From the NCBI GenBank assembly GCA_036269075.1, contig DATASX010000073.1, forward strand, positions 21,844-85,843: a stretch of 64,000 nucleotides of DNA, read 5' to 3'. The position numbers and the translations under genes were made by a program. Positions 1-7,351 of this stretch are shown here, in pieces. Position 1 is the first letter of the stretch, and every line of letters begins with the position of its first letter. The stretch comes from Sporichthyaceae bacterium (GTDB lineage: Bacteria > Actinomycetota > Actinomycetes > Sporichthyales > Sporichthyaceae). Under the pieces are notes generated by a model that was not told the origin of the DNA, made no database searches, and saw nothing but the letters and a program-made list of their open reading frames with translations.

Positions 1-1
1 C

Positions 2-88
2 TCCCAGATGCATGTCTCGCGGCTGCTGGCGCGCACGCTCGACCGGCTACGCACCGGGATCGTCGAGGACGTTCCCGCCGCGGCCTGA
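2..88 (+). CDS. RNA polymerase sigma factor, SigB/SigF type (C-terminal fragment)
   Basis: Only the last 28 codons are inside the window, entering in frame at base 2 and ending at the TGA at 86-88. The residues SQMHVSRLLARTLDRLR match the recognition helix of sigma region 4 in the SigB/SigF/SigG family, where the serine-glutamine-x-H-V-S-R-L-L pattern is characteristic. The protein would direct RNA polymerase to stress or developmental promoters. The neighbouring STAS-domain gene on the opposite strand fits, because such antagonists control this sigma class through anti-sigma kinases. The family call is good; the exact paralogue cannot be decided from the tail. Confidence 0.75.
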   Translation, partial: SQMHVSRLLARTLDRLRTGIVEDVPAAA

Positions 89-110
89 CAGACCCGCCCG
101 GTGCAACTCG

Positions 111-140
111 GCGGCCGACTCCGATCCAGGGGTCGGCCGC
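111..140 (+). terminator. Probable intrinsic terminator after the sigma gene
   Basis: Arms GCGGCCGAC (111-119) and GTCGGCCGC (132-140) are perfectly complementary around a 12-base loop and are followed by the T-rich tract TGTGTTTTGT. It lies 22 bases after the sigma stop codon, between two convergent genes. Confidence 0.6.
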
Positions 141-175
141 TGTGTTTTGTCGGCCGCTGTGTTCTTGTCGGGGTC

Positions 176-595
176 CTACCGGCGGTCGGAGCGGGCCGGG
201 ATCTGGCTCGGGTTCGCCGGCGCCGGGACGATCTCGATGGTCGCGACGATCTCCAGCGAGCAGATCTGGAGCACGCGCGCCGTCGGCGAACCCTCCATCA
301 CACGAACCGTCATCGAGTTGGTCTCGGCGTGCTCGAACAGCTCCGCGACCCCTGGGCTACCCAGGTAGCCGACCCCGGTGAGGTCGACGACCAGGGAATC
401 CCCGCCGCCGATCTCCTCGAGCACCCGGTGCACGTCGGGGGCATTGGCCAGGTCGATCTCGCCGCGGAACGCGACCTCGCCCGGGCCGAGGATGTCGAAG
501 CTCATCCGGTCGTTGCGGACCGCCCGCGCGCGCCGGGTCGCGGCAGCCTCGGAGTCGGATGATTCCGTGACGTCCGCCGGTTGCGACTCGGCCAC
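176..595 (-). CDS. STAS-domain anti-sigma factor antagonist
   Basis: The C-terminal ~109 residues form a STAS domain: an MSFDILGPGEVAFRGEIDL strand region, then SLVVDLTGVGYLGSPGVAEL, in which the serine of the LGSPG stretch is the expected phosphorylation site. Proteins of this class bind anti-sigma kinases and free a sigma factor. I chose the GTG at 595 because a GGAGG lies 5 bases upstream; it adds ~30 polar, probably disordered residues. The ATG at 505 (109 aa) would give a bare domain but has no ribosome binding site. It converges on the sigma factor gene, which may be its regulatory target (inference). Confidence 0.82.
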   Translation of the reverse strand: MAESQPADVTESSDSEAAATRRARAVRNDRMSFDILGPGEVAFRGEIDLANAPDVHRVLEEIGGGDSLVVDLTGVGYLGSPGVAELFEHAETNSMTVRVMEGSPTARVLQICSLEIVATIEIVPAPANPSQIPARSDRR

Positions 596-713
596 CAGCA
601 CCTCCAGCGGCAGACGAAAAGCCCGTGTTGCCGAAGGGTAAGGCACGGATCGGCCGGCTGTTCGGCGGGCGGCCGGGTGGGAAACCGCCGACGTATGAGG
701 GCAGGGTGGCAGC

Positions 714-1487
714 GTGACCGAGACGCCGCGCCGCAGCTGGGTCGAGCAGATCATGGGGATGCCGATCAGCGTGCTGGCCCGCGGACCGGGTGCGCATGAC
801 CCGGCCGCCGCCGCTGCCGTCGCCGCGGTGCACGAAGAACTCCGGGCGGTCGACGCGACGTTCTCCACGTATCGCGCGGACAGCGCGGTGTCCCGGATCA
901 ACGCGGGGACGCTTGACCTGGCCGACGCGGGCCCCGCGGTGGCGCAGGTCGCCCGGGAGTGCGCTGCCGCCCAGGTCCGCACGCACGGACTGTTCGACGC
1001 GGACCGCCCCGACGGCACCTGGGACCCCTCCGGGATGGTGAAGGGCTGGGCCACCGAGCGCGCGGCGCGGCTGCTGGCCGCCGTGCCGGTCGACTGGTGC
1101 CTGAACGCCGGCGGCGACGTGGTCGTGCTCTCGCACAGCGGAGCGGACTTCGGCGTCGGGATCGCCGACCCGTACGACCACCAGGGCGTGATCGCCGTGG
1201 TGCGGTGCTCGCGCGGCGGGGTGGCGACGAGCGGCTCCGCTGCCCGCGGCGCCCACCTGTACGACCCGCGCACCGGCGCCCCTGTCGGCGGCGGCCTGGC
1301 CTCCGTGACCGTCGTCGGCCCGTCGTTGCAGGTCGCCGACGTGCTGGCGACCGCGGCGTTCGTGGCCGGCGCCGGCTGGGCGGAGCTGCTGGCGGGCGAA
1401 CCGGACTACTGCGGGCTGGCCGTGACGACCTCCGGCGAGCTGGTCTCGACCCCCGACTGGGCGATGCCCCCCGCAGATCATCGATGA
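714..1487 (+). CDS. apbE: FAD:protein FMN transferase (ApbE family)
   Basis: Covalently attaches FMN to a Ser/Thr of FMN-bind domains outside the membrane. Visible family features are EQIMGMPISVLARG near the N-terminus, STYRADSAVSRIN, the DPSGMVKGWATERAA segment (family D-x-x-G-x-x-K-G signature), NAGGD, and the late HLYDPRTGAPVGG. At 257 aa it is shorter than the ~330 aa lipoprotein forms and shows no signal peptide, as in many actinobacterial ApbE proteins. The start is GTG at 714. Two genes downstream sits a protein with the flavinylation motif SGATYTS, so enzyme, membrane reductase and acceptor are encoded together. The 3' end runs into a 56-bp repeat element that contains its stop codon. 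Confidence 0.93.
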   Translation: MTETPRRSWVEQIMGMPISVLARGPGAHDPAAAAAVAAVHEELRAVDATFSTYRADSAVSRINAGTLDLADAGPAVAQVARECAAAQVRTHGLFDADRPDGTWDPSGMVKGWATERAARLLAAVPVDWCLNAGGDVVVLSHSGADFGVGIADPYDHQGVIAVVRCSRGGVATSGSAARGAHLYDPRTGAPVGGGLASVTVVGPSLQVADVLATAAFVAGAGWAELLAGEPDYCGLAVTTSGELVSTPDWAMPPADHR

Positions 1488-1534
1488 TCGGGGAGAGTTC
1501 TCTCATACGCGGGCGGGCTTCTCTCATACGCGGG
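1479..1534 (+). repeat. 56-bp 3'-flanking repeat element, copy A
   Basis: Structure: CATCGATGATC, 10 variable bases, CTCTCATACGCGGG, 7 variable bases, CTCTCATACGCGGG. The two 14-mers are spaced 21 bp start to start. The apbE stop codon (1485-1487) lies inside the first block. A second copy with identical spacing but different spacer bases is at 24586-24641 in reverse orientation, also directly 3' of a gene in the same sense as that gene. Confidence 0.8.
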
Positions 1535-1597
1535 GCTCACAGGCAACACGAAGCTGCCCCGAAGCAACGCGACGGCGTGGGGCGGCACATTTCCTGG

Positions 1598-2992
1598 GTG
1601 ACCACCACCTACGACGTCGGGCCCACCCAGCGCGCCGGGACGCCGGTCCGGCGGCGCGCCGACGCGGTAACCGCGATCTGCTGGGCCCGGGCCACGATCG
1701 TCGCGGGCCTGTGGCTGGCCGGCGGCAACCTGGCCGACCTGCGCGGGACGCACGGGGCGGTGCTGGAGTCGCTGGGTCGCCTGGCCGGGCTCATCGCGGC
1801 CGACCTGTTGCTGATGCAGGTGCTGCTGATGGCACGCATCCCGGCGATCGAGCGTCACTACGGCCAGGACGAACTGGCCCGGCGGCACCGATGGGTCGGG
1901 TTCGCCTCGGTCAACCTGCTGCTGGCGCACGTCGGGCTGATCACCGTCGGCTACGCGCTCACCGACAACTCCGGCATCCCCGCCGAGGCCTGGTCATTGC
2001 TGACGACGTACCCGGGGATGCTGCTCGCCACCGCGAGCACCGCCCTGCTGATCCTGGTCGCGGTCACCTCGATCCGGGTCGCGCGCCGCAAACTGCGCTA
2101 CGAGTCGTGGCACCTGCTGCACCTCTACGCCTACCTGGGCGTCGGGCTGAGCGTGCCGCACGAGATCTGGACCGGCTCGGACTTCGCCTCCTCGGGCCTG
2201 GCCCGGATGTACTGGTGGGGTTCCTACGCACTCGCCGCCGGCGCAGTCGTCGGCTACCGGGTCGGCCTACCGGTCGCCCGCAACCTGCGGCACAACCTGC
2301 GGGTGGCCGAGGTGGTCGCGGAGAACGCCCACGTGGTCACCGTCCGGATGACCGGCCACGCGCTGGACCGACTGCCGGTCGACGCCGGGCAGTTCTTCGT
2401 GTTCCGCTTCCTCGACGGGCCCGGGTGGACCCGCGGCAACCCGTACTCGTTGTCGGCGGCACCGGACGCCACCGGCATCCGGATCACGGTCAAGGACCTG
2501 GGCGACGGCAGCGGCCGGTTGGGCCGGTTGCAGCCCGGCACCCGAGTGCTGATCGAGGGCCCGTACGGCCGGCTGACCGGGTCCCGGCGCACCCGGGCCC
2601 GGCTGGTGCTGCTGGCCTGCGGCATCGGCGTCACCCCGATGCGGGCTTTGCTCGAGGAGCTGCCCTACCTGCCCGGCGAGGCCACACTGATCTACCGCGC
2701 GGGCAGCGCGGCCGACCTGATCCTCAAGACCGAACTCGACGAGTTGGCCGCCCGCCGCGGGGTCACCGTCCACTACCTGCCCGGCCCCCGGGTGCCCGAC
2801 CGCGACTCCTGGCTGCCCGCCGAGGCCGGGCACTGGCCGGACCCGCAGGCCCTGCTGCACCTGGCCCCCCACCTGCTCGACTCCGACGTCTACGTGTGCG
2901 GCCCGCTGCCCTGGATGGACAGCGTCCGGACCGCGGCGACGGCCGCCGGACTGCCCCCGCACCGACTGCACGAGGAGCGCTTCGCATGGTGA
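1598..2992 (+). CDS. Ferric-reductase-like transmembrane flavoprotein (FRD + FAD/NAD reductase)
   Basis: The N-terminal half has several membrane helices with candidate haem-ligand histidines (LLLAHVGLI, SWHLLHLYAYLG, SVPHEIW). The C-terminal half is an FNR-type module: GNPYSLSAAPD for FAD, LIEGPYGRLTG, LLACGIGVTPMRALLEEL for NAD(P), and a terminal DVYVCGPLPW and HEERFAW tail. It would pass electrons from cytoplasmic NAD(P)H across the membrane. The FMN-bind protein overlapping its 3' end is the likely acceptor. I place the start at GTG 1598 (464 aa). GTG 1577, or ATG 1484 overlapping the apbE stop, are possible, but 1484 would translate the repeat element. Ribosome binding site is weak. Confidence 0.87.
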   Translation: MTTTYDVGPTQRAGTPVRRRADAVTAICWARATIVAGLWLAGGNLADLRGTHGAVLESLGRLAGLIAADLLLMQVLLMARIPAIERHYGQDELARRHRWVGFASVNLLLAHVGLITVGYALTDNSGIPAEAWSLLTTYPGMLLATASTALLILVAVTSIRVARRKLRYESWHLLHLYAYLGVGLSVPHEIWTGSDFASSGLARMYWWGSYALAAGAVVGYRVGLPVARNLRHNLRVAEVVAENAHVVTVRMTGHALDRLPVDAGQFFVFRFLDGPGWTRGNPYSLSAAPDATGIRITVKDLGDGSGRLGRLQPGTRVLIEGPYGRLTGSRRTRARLVLLACGIGVTPMRALLEELPYLPGEATLIYRAGSAADLILKTELDELAARRGVTVHYLPGPRVPDRDSWLPAEAGHWPDPQALLHLAPHLLDSDVYVCGPLPWMDSVRTAATAAGLPPHRLHEERFAW

Positions 2993-3495
2993 GCCGGGCC
3001 CGGCCGAACGCCGGTCGTCGCAACGCCGCCATGGCCGCGGCCACCGGCTTGATCACCGGCCTGCTGTTTCTCTACCCGACCAGCTTCGGGCACTCCACGG
3101 GCGTCGCCGCGGCAGCGCCGAAGGCCGTCCTGGCCCCCGGCAGGGTCGTCGAGACCAACCCGGCCACAACCCCCGACGGAAGCGGCACAACCGGCGCAGC
3201 AGCGTCCGGCGGCAGCAGGACCGTCACCGGCTCCGCAGCGCAGACCCGCTACGGCCCCGTGCAGGTGCAGATCACCGTGAGCGGCGGCAGGATCGTCGCC
3301 GCCGAGGCGATCGAGTACCCCAGCGAGAGCGGCCGCGACCGGCAGATCAACCAGGTCGCCGTGCCGGAGCTGAACCAGGCGGTGCTCGGCGCCCAGAGCG
3401 CCGGGATCGACACGGTCTCCGGGGCCACCTACACCTCCATCGGCTACGTGCAGTCGCTGCAGTCCGCGTTGGACGCCGCGAACATCAAGACGTAG
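2986..3495 (+). CDS. Exported FMN-binding domain protein (flavinylation acceptor)
   Basis: A 169-aa protein with an N-terminal hydrophobic anchor or signal (AAMAAATGLITGLLFLYPTS), a Thr/Ser/Ala-rich linker, and a C-terminal FMN-bind domain ending in DTVSGATYTSIGYVQSLQSAL. SGATYTS is the recognised motif whose threonine receives FMN phosphoester from ApbE. The start overlaps the upstream reductase stop (ATGGTGA), indicating translational coupling. It is likely the extracytosolic electron carrier of the ApbE-reductase cassette; its final acceptor is unknown, though the iron operon immediately downstream suggests ferric iron (inference). Confidence 0.9.
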   Translation: MVSRARPNAGRRNAAMAAATGLITGLLFLYPTSFGHSTGVAAAAPKAVLAPGRVVETNPATTPDGSGTTGAAASGGSRTVTGSAAQTRYGPVQVQITVSGGRIVAAEAIEYPSESGRDRQINQVAVPELNQAVLGAQSAGIDTVSGATYTSIGYVQSLQSALDAANIKT

Positions 3496-3558
3496 CAAGA
3501 GCCGGCGCGAACCGGCCGCGGCCCGGTGAGTTTTACCTGGCGTTAATGATCGATTGAG

Positions 3559-3577
3559 TTAGGTACTCCTTGCCTAA
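3559..3577 (+). promoter_or_regulatory. IdeR/DmdR-type iron box
   Basis: TTAGGTACTCCTTGCCTAA is a 19-bp site with TTAGG...CCTAA arms, close to the DtxR-family consensus TTAGGTTAGGCTAACCTAA. A weaker overlapping half-site (TAAGG...CCCTAA) continues to about 3592. It ends 32 bases before the first gene of an iron transport operon, so iron-dependent repression of 3610-10038 is likely. Confidence 0.8.
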
Positions 3578-3609
3578 GTAAGGTGGCCCTAATCCAATCG
3601 GGAGCGACG

Positions 3610-4851
3610 ATGGCAACTCGGTGGTCCGTGATCCAGGTCGGGGTTCTGGGCGGCACCGTCGCGCTGCTTGCCGCCTGCGGCCACTCGTCGTCCTCCCTGC
3701 CGCAAGGCCTGTCCGGCGGAGTCGCCGCGACACCGGCGGCCCTCACCGACCAAGCCCGGTCGTTCGTGCACGACCAGGAGACCGACGCGGACGCCGCGGC
3801 CCGCACCACGCTGGCACCGGCGGCGGGATCGTTCCTGGCAGGCAAGACCAAGGTCAGCTACCGCGCCTCCACGACCCCGGACAACGGCGACGAGAACCCG
3901 TACGCGATCTGGCCGGTGACGATCACCGCCGGGTCGGTCAAGGCGGGCGACGTCCTGGTCGACAACTTCAACAACAAGTCCAACAACCAGGGCACCGGCA
4001 CGACGATCGTCAACGTCCACCCGGACGGCACGACCGACGTGTTCGCCGACCTGTCCAAGCAGAGGACGACCTGCCCCGGCGGCGTCGGCCTGACCACGGC
4101 GATGGTCCAGCTCAAGACCGGCTGGGTGATCGTCGGCAGCCTGCCCAGCCAGGACGGCCAGATGACCACGGCGGACAACGGCTGCCTGCTGTTCCTCTCG
4201 CCCGCCGGCAAGATCGTCGAGACCCTGAGCGGCCCGCAGATCGCCGGCCCGTGGGACGCCGCGGTCGACGACCAGGGCAGCACCGCGACGCTGTTCTTCA
4301 CCAACGTCCTGCAGGACCTGGACCACTCGGCGACCGCGAAGGCGAACAAGGCCAATGTGACGCGGCTGAACCTGACCCAGACCGCGGACACCCCGCCGAA
4401 GGTCACCGGCAGCACCGTCGTGGCCGACGGGTTCCCGGAGGCTGGGGACGCCTCGGCGTTCGTGAAGGGCCCGACCGGCCTGACGCTGAGCAACGGCACG
4501 CTCTACGTCGCCGACACCCTGGACAACAGCATCGCGGCGGTCCCGAACGCGCTGACCCGGACCGACTCGGCGGGCACCGGAACCACCCTGACCAAGGACG
4601 GCCAACTCGCCAATCCGCTCGGGCTGACGACGGCACCGAACGGCAACCTGCTGGCGGCCAACGCGACCAACGGCAAGATCGTCGAGATCACCACCGTCGG
4701 GCAGCAGGTCGGCGAGTTCTACGCGATCGAGAATGTCGGCCAGGACCCGCCCGGCAACGGCGACCTGTTCGGCATCGCGGTCAACCAGGCCGGCACGGGC
4801 ATCCTCTTCGTCAAGGACGACGAGAACAGCCTGGCCTTGCTGAGCTCATGA
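3610..4851 (+). CDS. Secreted lipoprotein with NHL/SMP-30-like beta-propeller
   Basis: A 413-aa lipoprotein: signal MATRWSVIQVGVLGGTVALL followed by lipobox LAAC. The rest has repeated motifs typical of six-bladed propellers (GPTGLTLSNGTLYVADTLDN, NPLGLTTAPNGNLLAANATN, DLFGIAVNQAG). GGGAG lies just upstream of ATG 3610; an earlier GTG at 3583 falls within the regulatory region. Its 3' end overlaps the DyP peroxidase gene (ATGA). First gene of an iron-regulated operon, it may bind a substrate or partner for the peroxidase or transporter outside the membrane; no specific function can be read from the sequence. Confidence 0.8.
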   Translation: MATRWSVIQVGVLGGTVALLAACGHSSSSLPQGLSGGVAATPAALTDQARSFVHDQETDADAAARTTLAPAAGSFLAGKTKVSYRASTTPDNGDENPYAIWPVTITAGSVKAGDVLVDNFNNKSNNQGTGTTIVNVHPDGTTDVFADLSKQRTTCPGGVGLTTAMVQLKTGWVIVGSLPSQDGQMTTADNGCLLFLSPAGKIVETLSGPQIAGPWDAAVDDQGSTATLFFTNVLQDLDHSATAKANKANVTRLNLTQTADTPPKVTGSTVVADGFPEAGDASAFVKGPTGLTLSNGTLYVADTLDNSIAAVPNALTRTDSAGTGTTLTKDGQLANPLGLTTAPNGNLLAANATNGKIVEITTVGQQVGEFYAIENVGQDPPGNGDLFGIAVNQAGTGILFVKDDENSLALLSS

Positions 4852-6182
4852 CCGAGCGACGGGACGCCGAGCGGCCCGCGGGGAACGAGCGATCCCGCGG
4901 CTTCTCCCGGCGGGCCGTCCTGCGCGGCGGCGCGCTGCTCGGCGCCGGGGCCGCGGTCGGTGGCGGCGTCGCGGCCCTGGCCGGGCGTGCCTCGGCCGCC
5001 GAGCAGGAGCCGTTCCACGGCCCGCACCAGGCGGGCATCCTGACCAACACCCAGGCCCACGGGGTGCTGGCCTCGTTCGACCTGCTCGGCGCCGACCGGG
5101 GCAACCTGACGCAGCTGTTGCAGGCCTGGACCCAGTTGGCCGCCGTACTGGTCGCCGGCCAGTCGCACACCGTCCCGATCATGAACATGGCCGGCGCGAA
5201 CCCCGGCGCCTACGCGAACACCACCGGGCTCTCCACGGTCGACGACTCACTGGAGGCGTACGGGCTCGGCCCGGCCCGCCTGACTCTCACGTTCGGGTTC
5301 GGCCGGTCGTTGTTCGTCAACCAGGACGGCTCGGACCGGATGGGCCTGGCCGCCAAGCTGCCGCCGGCGCTGGCCGAACTGCCGCGCTTCCCCGGTGATC
5401 AACTCGTGGCCGCCGACGGGGACGGCGACCTGTTCGTGCAGGCCTGCGCCGACGACCCCCAGGTGGCATTTCACGCGGTGCGCAGCATTGCGCGCATCGC
5501 GCCGGACCTGGCCACGTTGCGGTGGACGCAGTTGGGTTTCTCGCCGCCGGCCAGTGCGGGAACGCCGCGCAACCTGATGGGCTTCAAGGACGGCACGTTG
5601 AACTCGACCGGCCATCCGCCGGCCGACCTGGACGGCACCCTGTGGGCCGGCGCCGAAGGCCCGTCCTGGATGGTCGGGGGCAGCTACCTGGTCTACCGGC
5701 GGATCCGGATCACCCTGGAGCACTGGGACCGGCTCGACCCGAGCCTGCAGGAGCAGGTCATCGGCCGGCACAAGTTCACCGGGGCGCCGCTGGGCGCCAG
5801 GACCGAGTTCGACCCGCTGGACCTCGATGCCAAGGACGCCACCGGCCGGTACGTGATCCCGGACACCGCGCACGTCCGGTTGGCCGCCCCCGCCGCGAAC
5901 GACGGCGCGGTGCTGATCCGGCGGGCGTTCTCGTACAACAACGGCACGACCCAGTTCACCGAGCGCTGGCCACCGTGGCGGCAGGCACTGGAGTACGACG
6001 CCGGGTTGCTGTTCCTCGCCTATCAGAAGGACCCGCGGACGGCATTCGTACCGGTCAACCAGAACCTGGCCCGCCAGGACGCGATGAACCAGTTCATCAC
6101 CCACACCGCAAGTGCCGTGTTCGCCGTTCCCCCGGGAGCCGCACGCCCCGGGGACTGGATCGGCAGTTCCCTGCTCTCCTGA
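4848..6182 (+). CDS. efeB: Tat-exported DyP-type peroxidase (EfeB-like)
   Basis: The 444-aa protein starts with a twin-arginine signal (SRRAVLRGG, then a hydrophobic stretch ending ASAAEQ), so it is folded with haem before export. GFKDGT near residue 245 is the DyP GxxDG signature carrying the distal aspartate, and the HVRLAAP region near residue 341 supplies the likely proximal haem histidine. EfeB-type enzymes act with iron importers; oxidising ferrous iron or recovering iron from haem are proposed roles. Here there is no EfeU/EfeO; instead it is coupled to an Fbp-type ABC importer, an uncommon pairing. Confidence 0.92.
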   Translation: MTERRDAERPAGNERSRGFSRRAVLRGGALLGAGAAVGGGVAALAGRASAAEQEPFHGPHQAGILTNTQAHGVLASFDLLGADRGNLTQLLQAWTQLAAVLVAGQSHTVPIMNMAGANPGAYANTTGLSTVDDSLEAYGLGPARLTLTFGFGRSLFVNQDGSDRMGLAAKLPPALAELPRFPGDQLVAADGDGDLFVQACADDPQVAFHAVRSIARIAPDLATLRWTQLGFSPPASAGTPRNLMGFKDGTLNSTGHPPADLDGTLWAGAEGPSWMVGGSYLVYRRIRITLEHWDRLDPSLQEQVIGRHKFTGAPLGARTEFDPLDLDAKDATGRYVIPDTAHVRLAAPAANDGAVLIRRAFSYNNGTTQFTERWPPWRQALEYDAGLLFLAYQKDPRTAFVPVNQNLARQDAMNQFITHTASAVFAVPPGAARPGDWIGSSLLS

Positions 6183-6212
6183 CCAACCGTCGCCCACCCG
6201 AAGGAATCCGCC

Positions 6213-7331
6213 ATGACGCCATCGCCGCAGCGGCCCAGCCGGCGCCCCCGCCTGGCAGTGGGCCTGCTCCTCGCCGGTCTGGCAGCCGGGCTGACCGGTT
6301 GCGCGACCTCCTCGGCGAAGCAGACCTCCGCGGCGGCCCCGGCGGGCACCGCCGCGCCGGCGGCGACGGACGCGGCAGCGCCGTCGACCGGCGAGTCGAT
6401 CACGCTCTACAACGCCCAGCACAAGCAGACGACCGCGGCGCTGGTCGCCGCGTTCACCAAGGCGACGGGCATCGCGGTCCAGGAGACCGACAAGGACGAG
6501 GACGCGCTGACCGCCCAGATCGAGCAGGAGGGCGCGAGTTCTCCGGCTGACGTGTTCTTCTCGGAGAACACCAACTTCCTGCAGGAACTGGCGAACAAGA
6601 AACTGCTCGCCACGGTCGACCCGGCGACGCTGGCGAACGTCCCGGCCGCCGACAGCGCGGCGGACGGGACCTGGACCGGGGTCTCCGAGCGGATCAGCGT
6701 GCTGGTCTACAACCCCACGAAGATCACCGCGGACAAGCTGCCGAAGTCCGTGATGGACATGGCCGACCCGCAGTACAAGGGCCAGTTCGAGGTGGCCCCG
6801 GGCGAGGCCGACTTCGGGCCGGTCGTGGCGTCGGTGGCCAAGTCCAAGGGCGAGGACGTCGCGGTCACCTGGCTCAAAGCGCTGAAGGACAACGCCGGCA
6901 ACGGCGCCAACGTCCCGGACTACGAGACGCTGGTCAGCGACGTCAGCCAGGGCATCACCGACTTCGCGCTGGTCAACCACTACTACTACTACCGACTGGC
7001 GGCTGAGCTGCCCAACGCCACCGCCGACGCCAAGGTCGCCTACCTGGCCCCGCAGGACGTGGGCTACATCGGCTCGATCTCCGGCGCCGCAGCGTTGGCG
7101 TCGAGCAAGCATGCGGCGGCCGCCGCGAAGTTCCTGTCGTTCCTGACCAGCGAGCTCGGCCAGAGCATCCTGGCCGGCGGCTACAGCTTCGAGTACCCGC
7201 TGAAGCAGGGCGTCGCGCCGAATCCGGCGCTCCCGCCGCGGTCGACCTACCAGATCAACTCCTTCACCCCGGCCGACCTCGGCGCCGGCGACCAGGTCAA
7301 GGACCTGCTGATGAAGGCGGGCCTGATCTGA
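6213..7331 (+). CDS. fbpA: Ferric iron ABC transporter, substrate-binding lipoprotein (FbpA-like)
   Basis: 372 aa with a lipobox (AGLTGC). The mature part opens with ESITLYNAQHKQTTAALVAA and continues TGIAVQE, PADVFFSENTN, typical of the class of periplasmic binding proteins that hold Fe3+. NHYYYYRLAAEL supplies the tyrosine cluster expected to coordinate iron. A GAAGGA ribosome binding site precedes the ATG. It would hand iron to the permease encoded next. Confidence 0.92.
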   Translation: MTPSPQRPSRRPRLAVGLLLAGLAAGLTGCATSSAKQTSAAAPAGTAAPAATDAAAPSTGESITLYNAQHKQTTAALVAAFTKATGIAVQETDKDEDALTAQIEQEGASSPADVFFSENTNFLQELANKKLLATVDPATLANVPAADSAADGTWTGVSERISVLVYNPTKITADKLPKSVMDMADPQYKGQFEVAPGEADFGPVVASVAKSKGEDVAVTWLKALKDNAGNGANVPDYETLVSDVSQGITDFALVNHYYYYRLAAELPNATADAKVAYLAPQDVGYIGSISGAAALASSKHAAAAAKFLSFLTSELGQSILAGGYSFEYPLKQGVAPNPALPPRSTYQINSFTPADLGAGDQVKDLLMKAGLI

Positions 7332-7351
7332 GTCCCGCGAGCCCGGGCCAG

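Noticed and set aside
689..702. ACGTATGAGG near apbE, similar to half of the 14-mer in the 56-bp element
   Set aside because: Only one partial match, without the second 14-mer or the CATCGATGATC block, so chance is likely.
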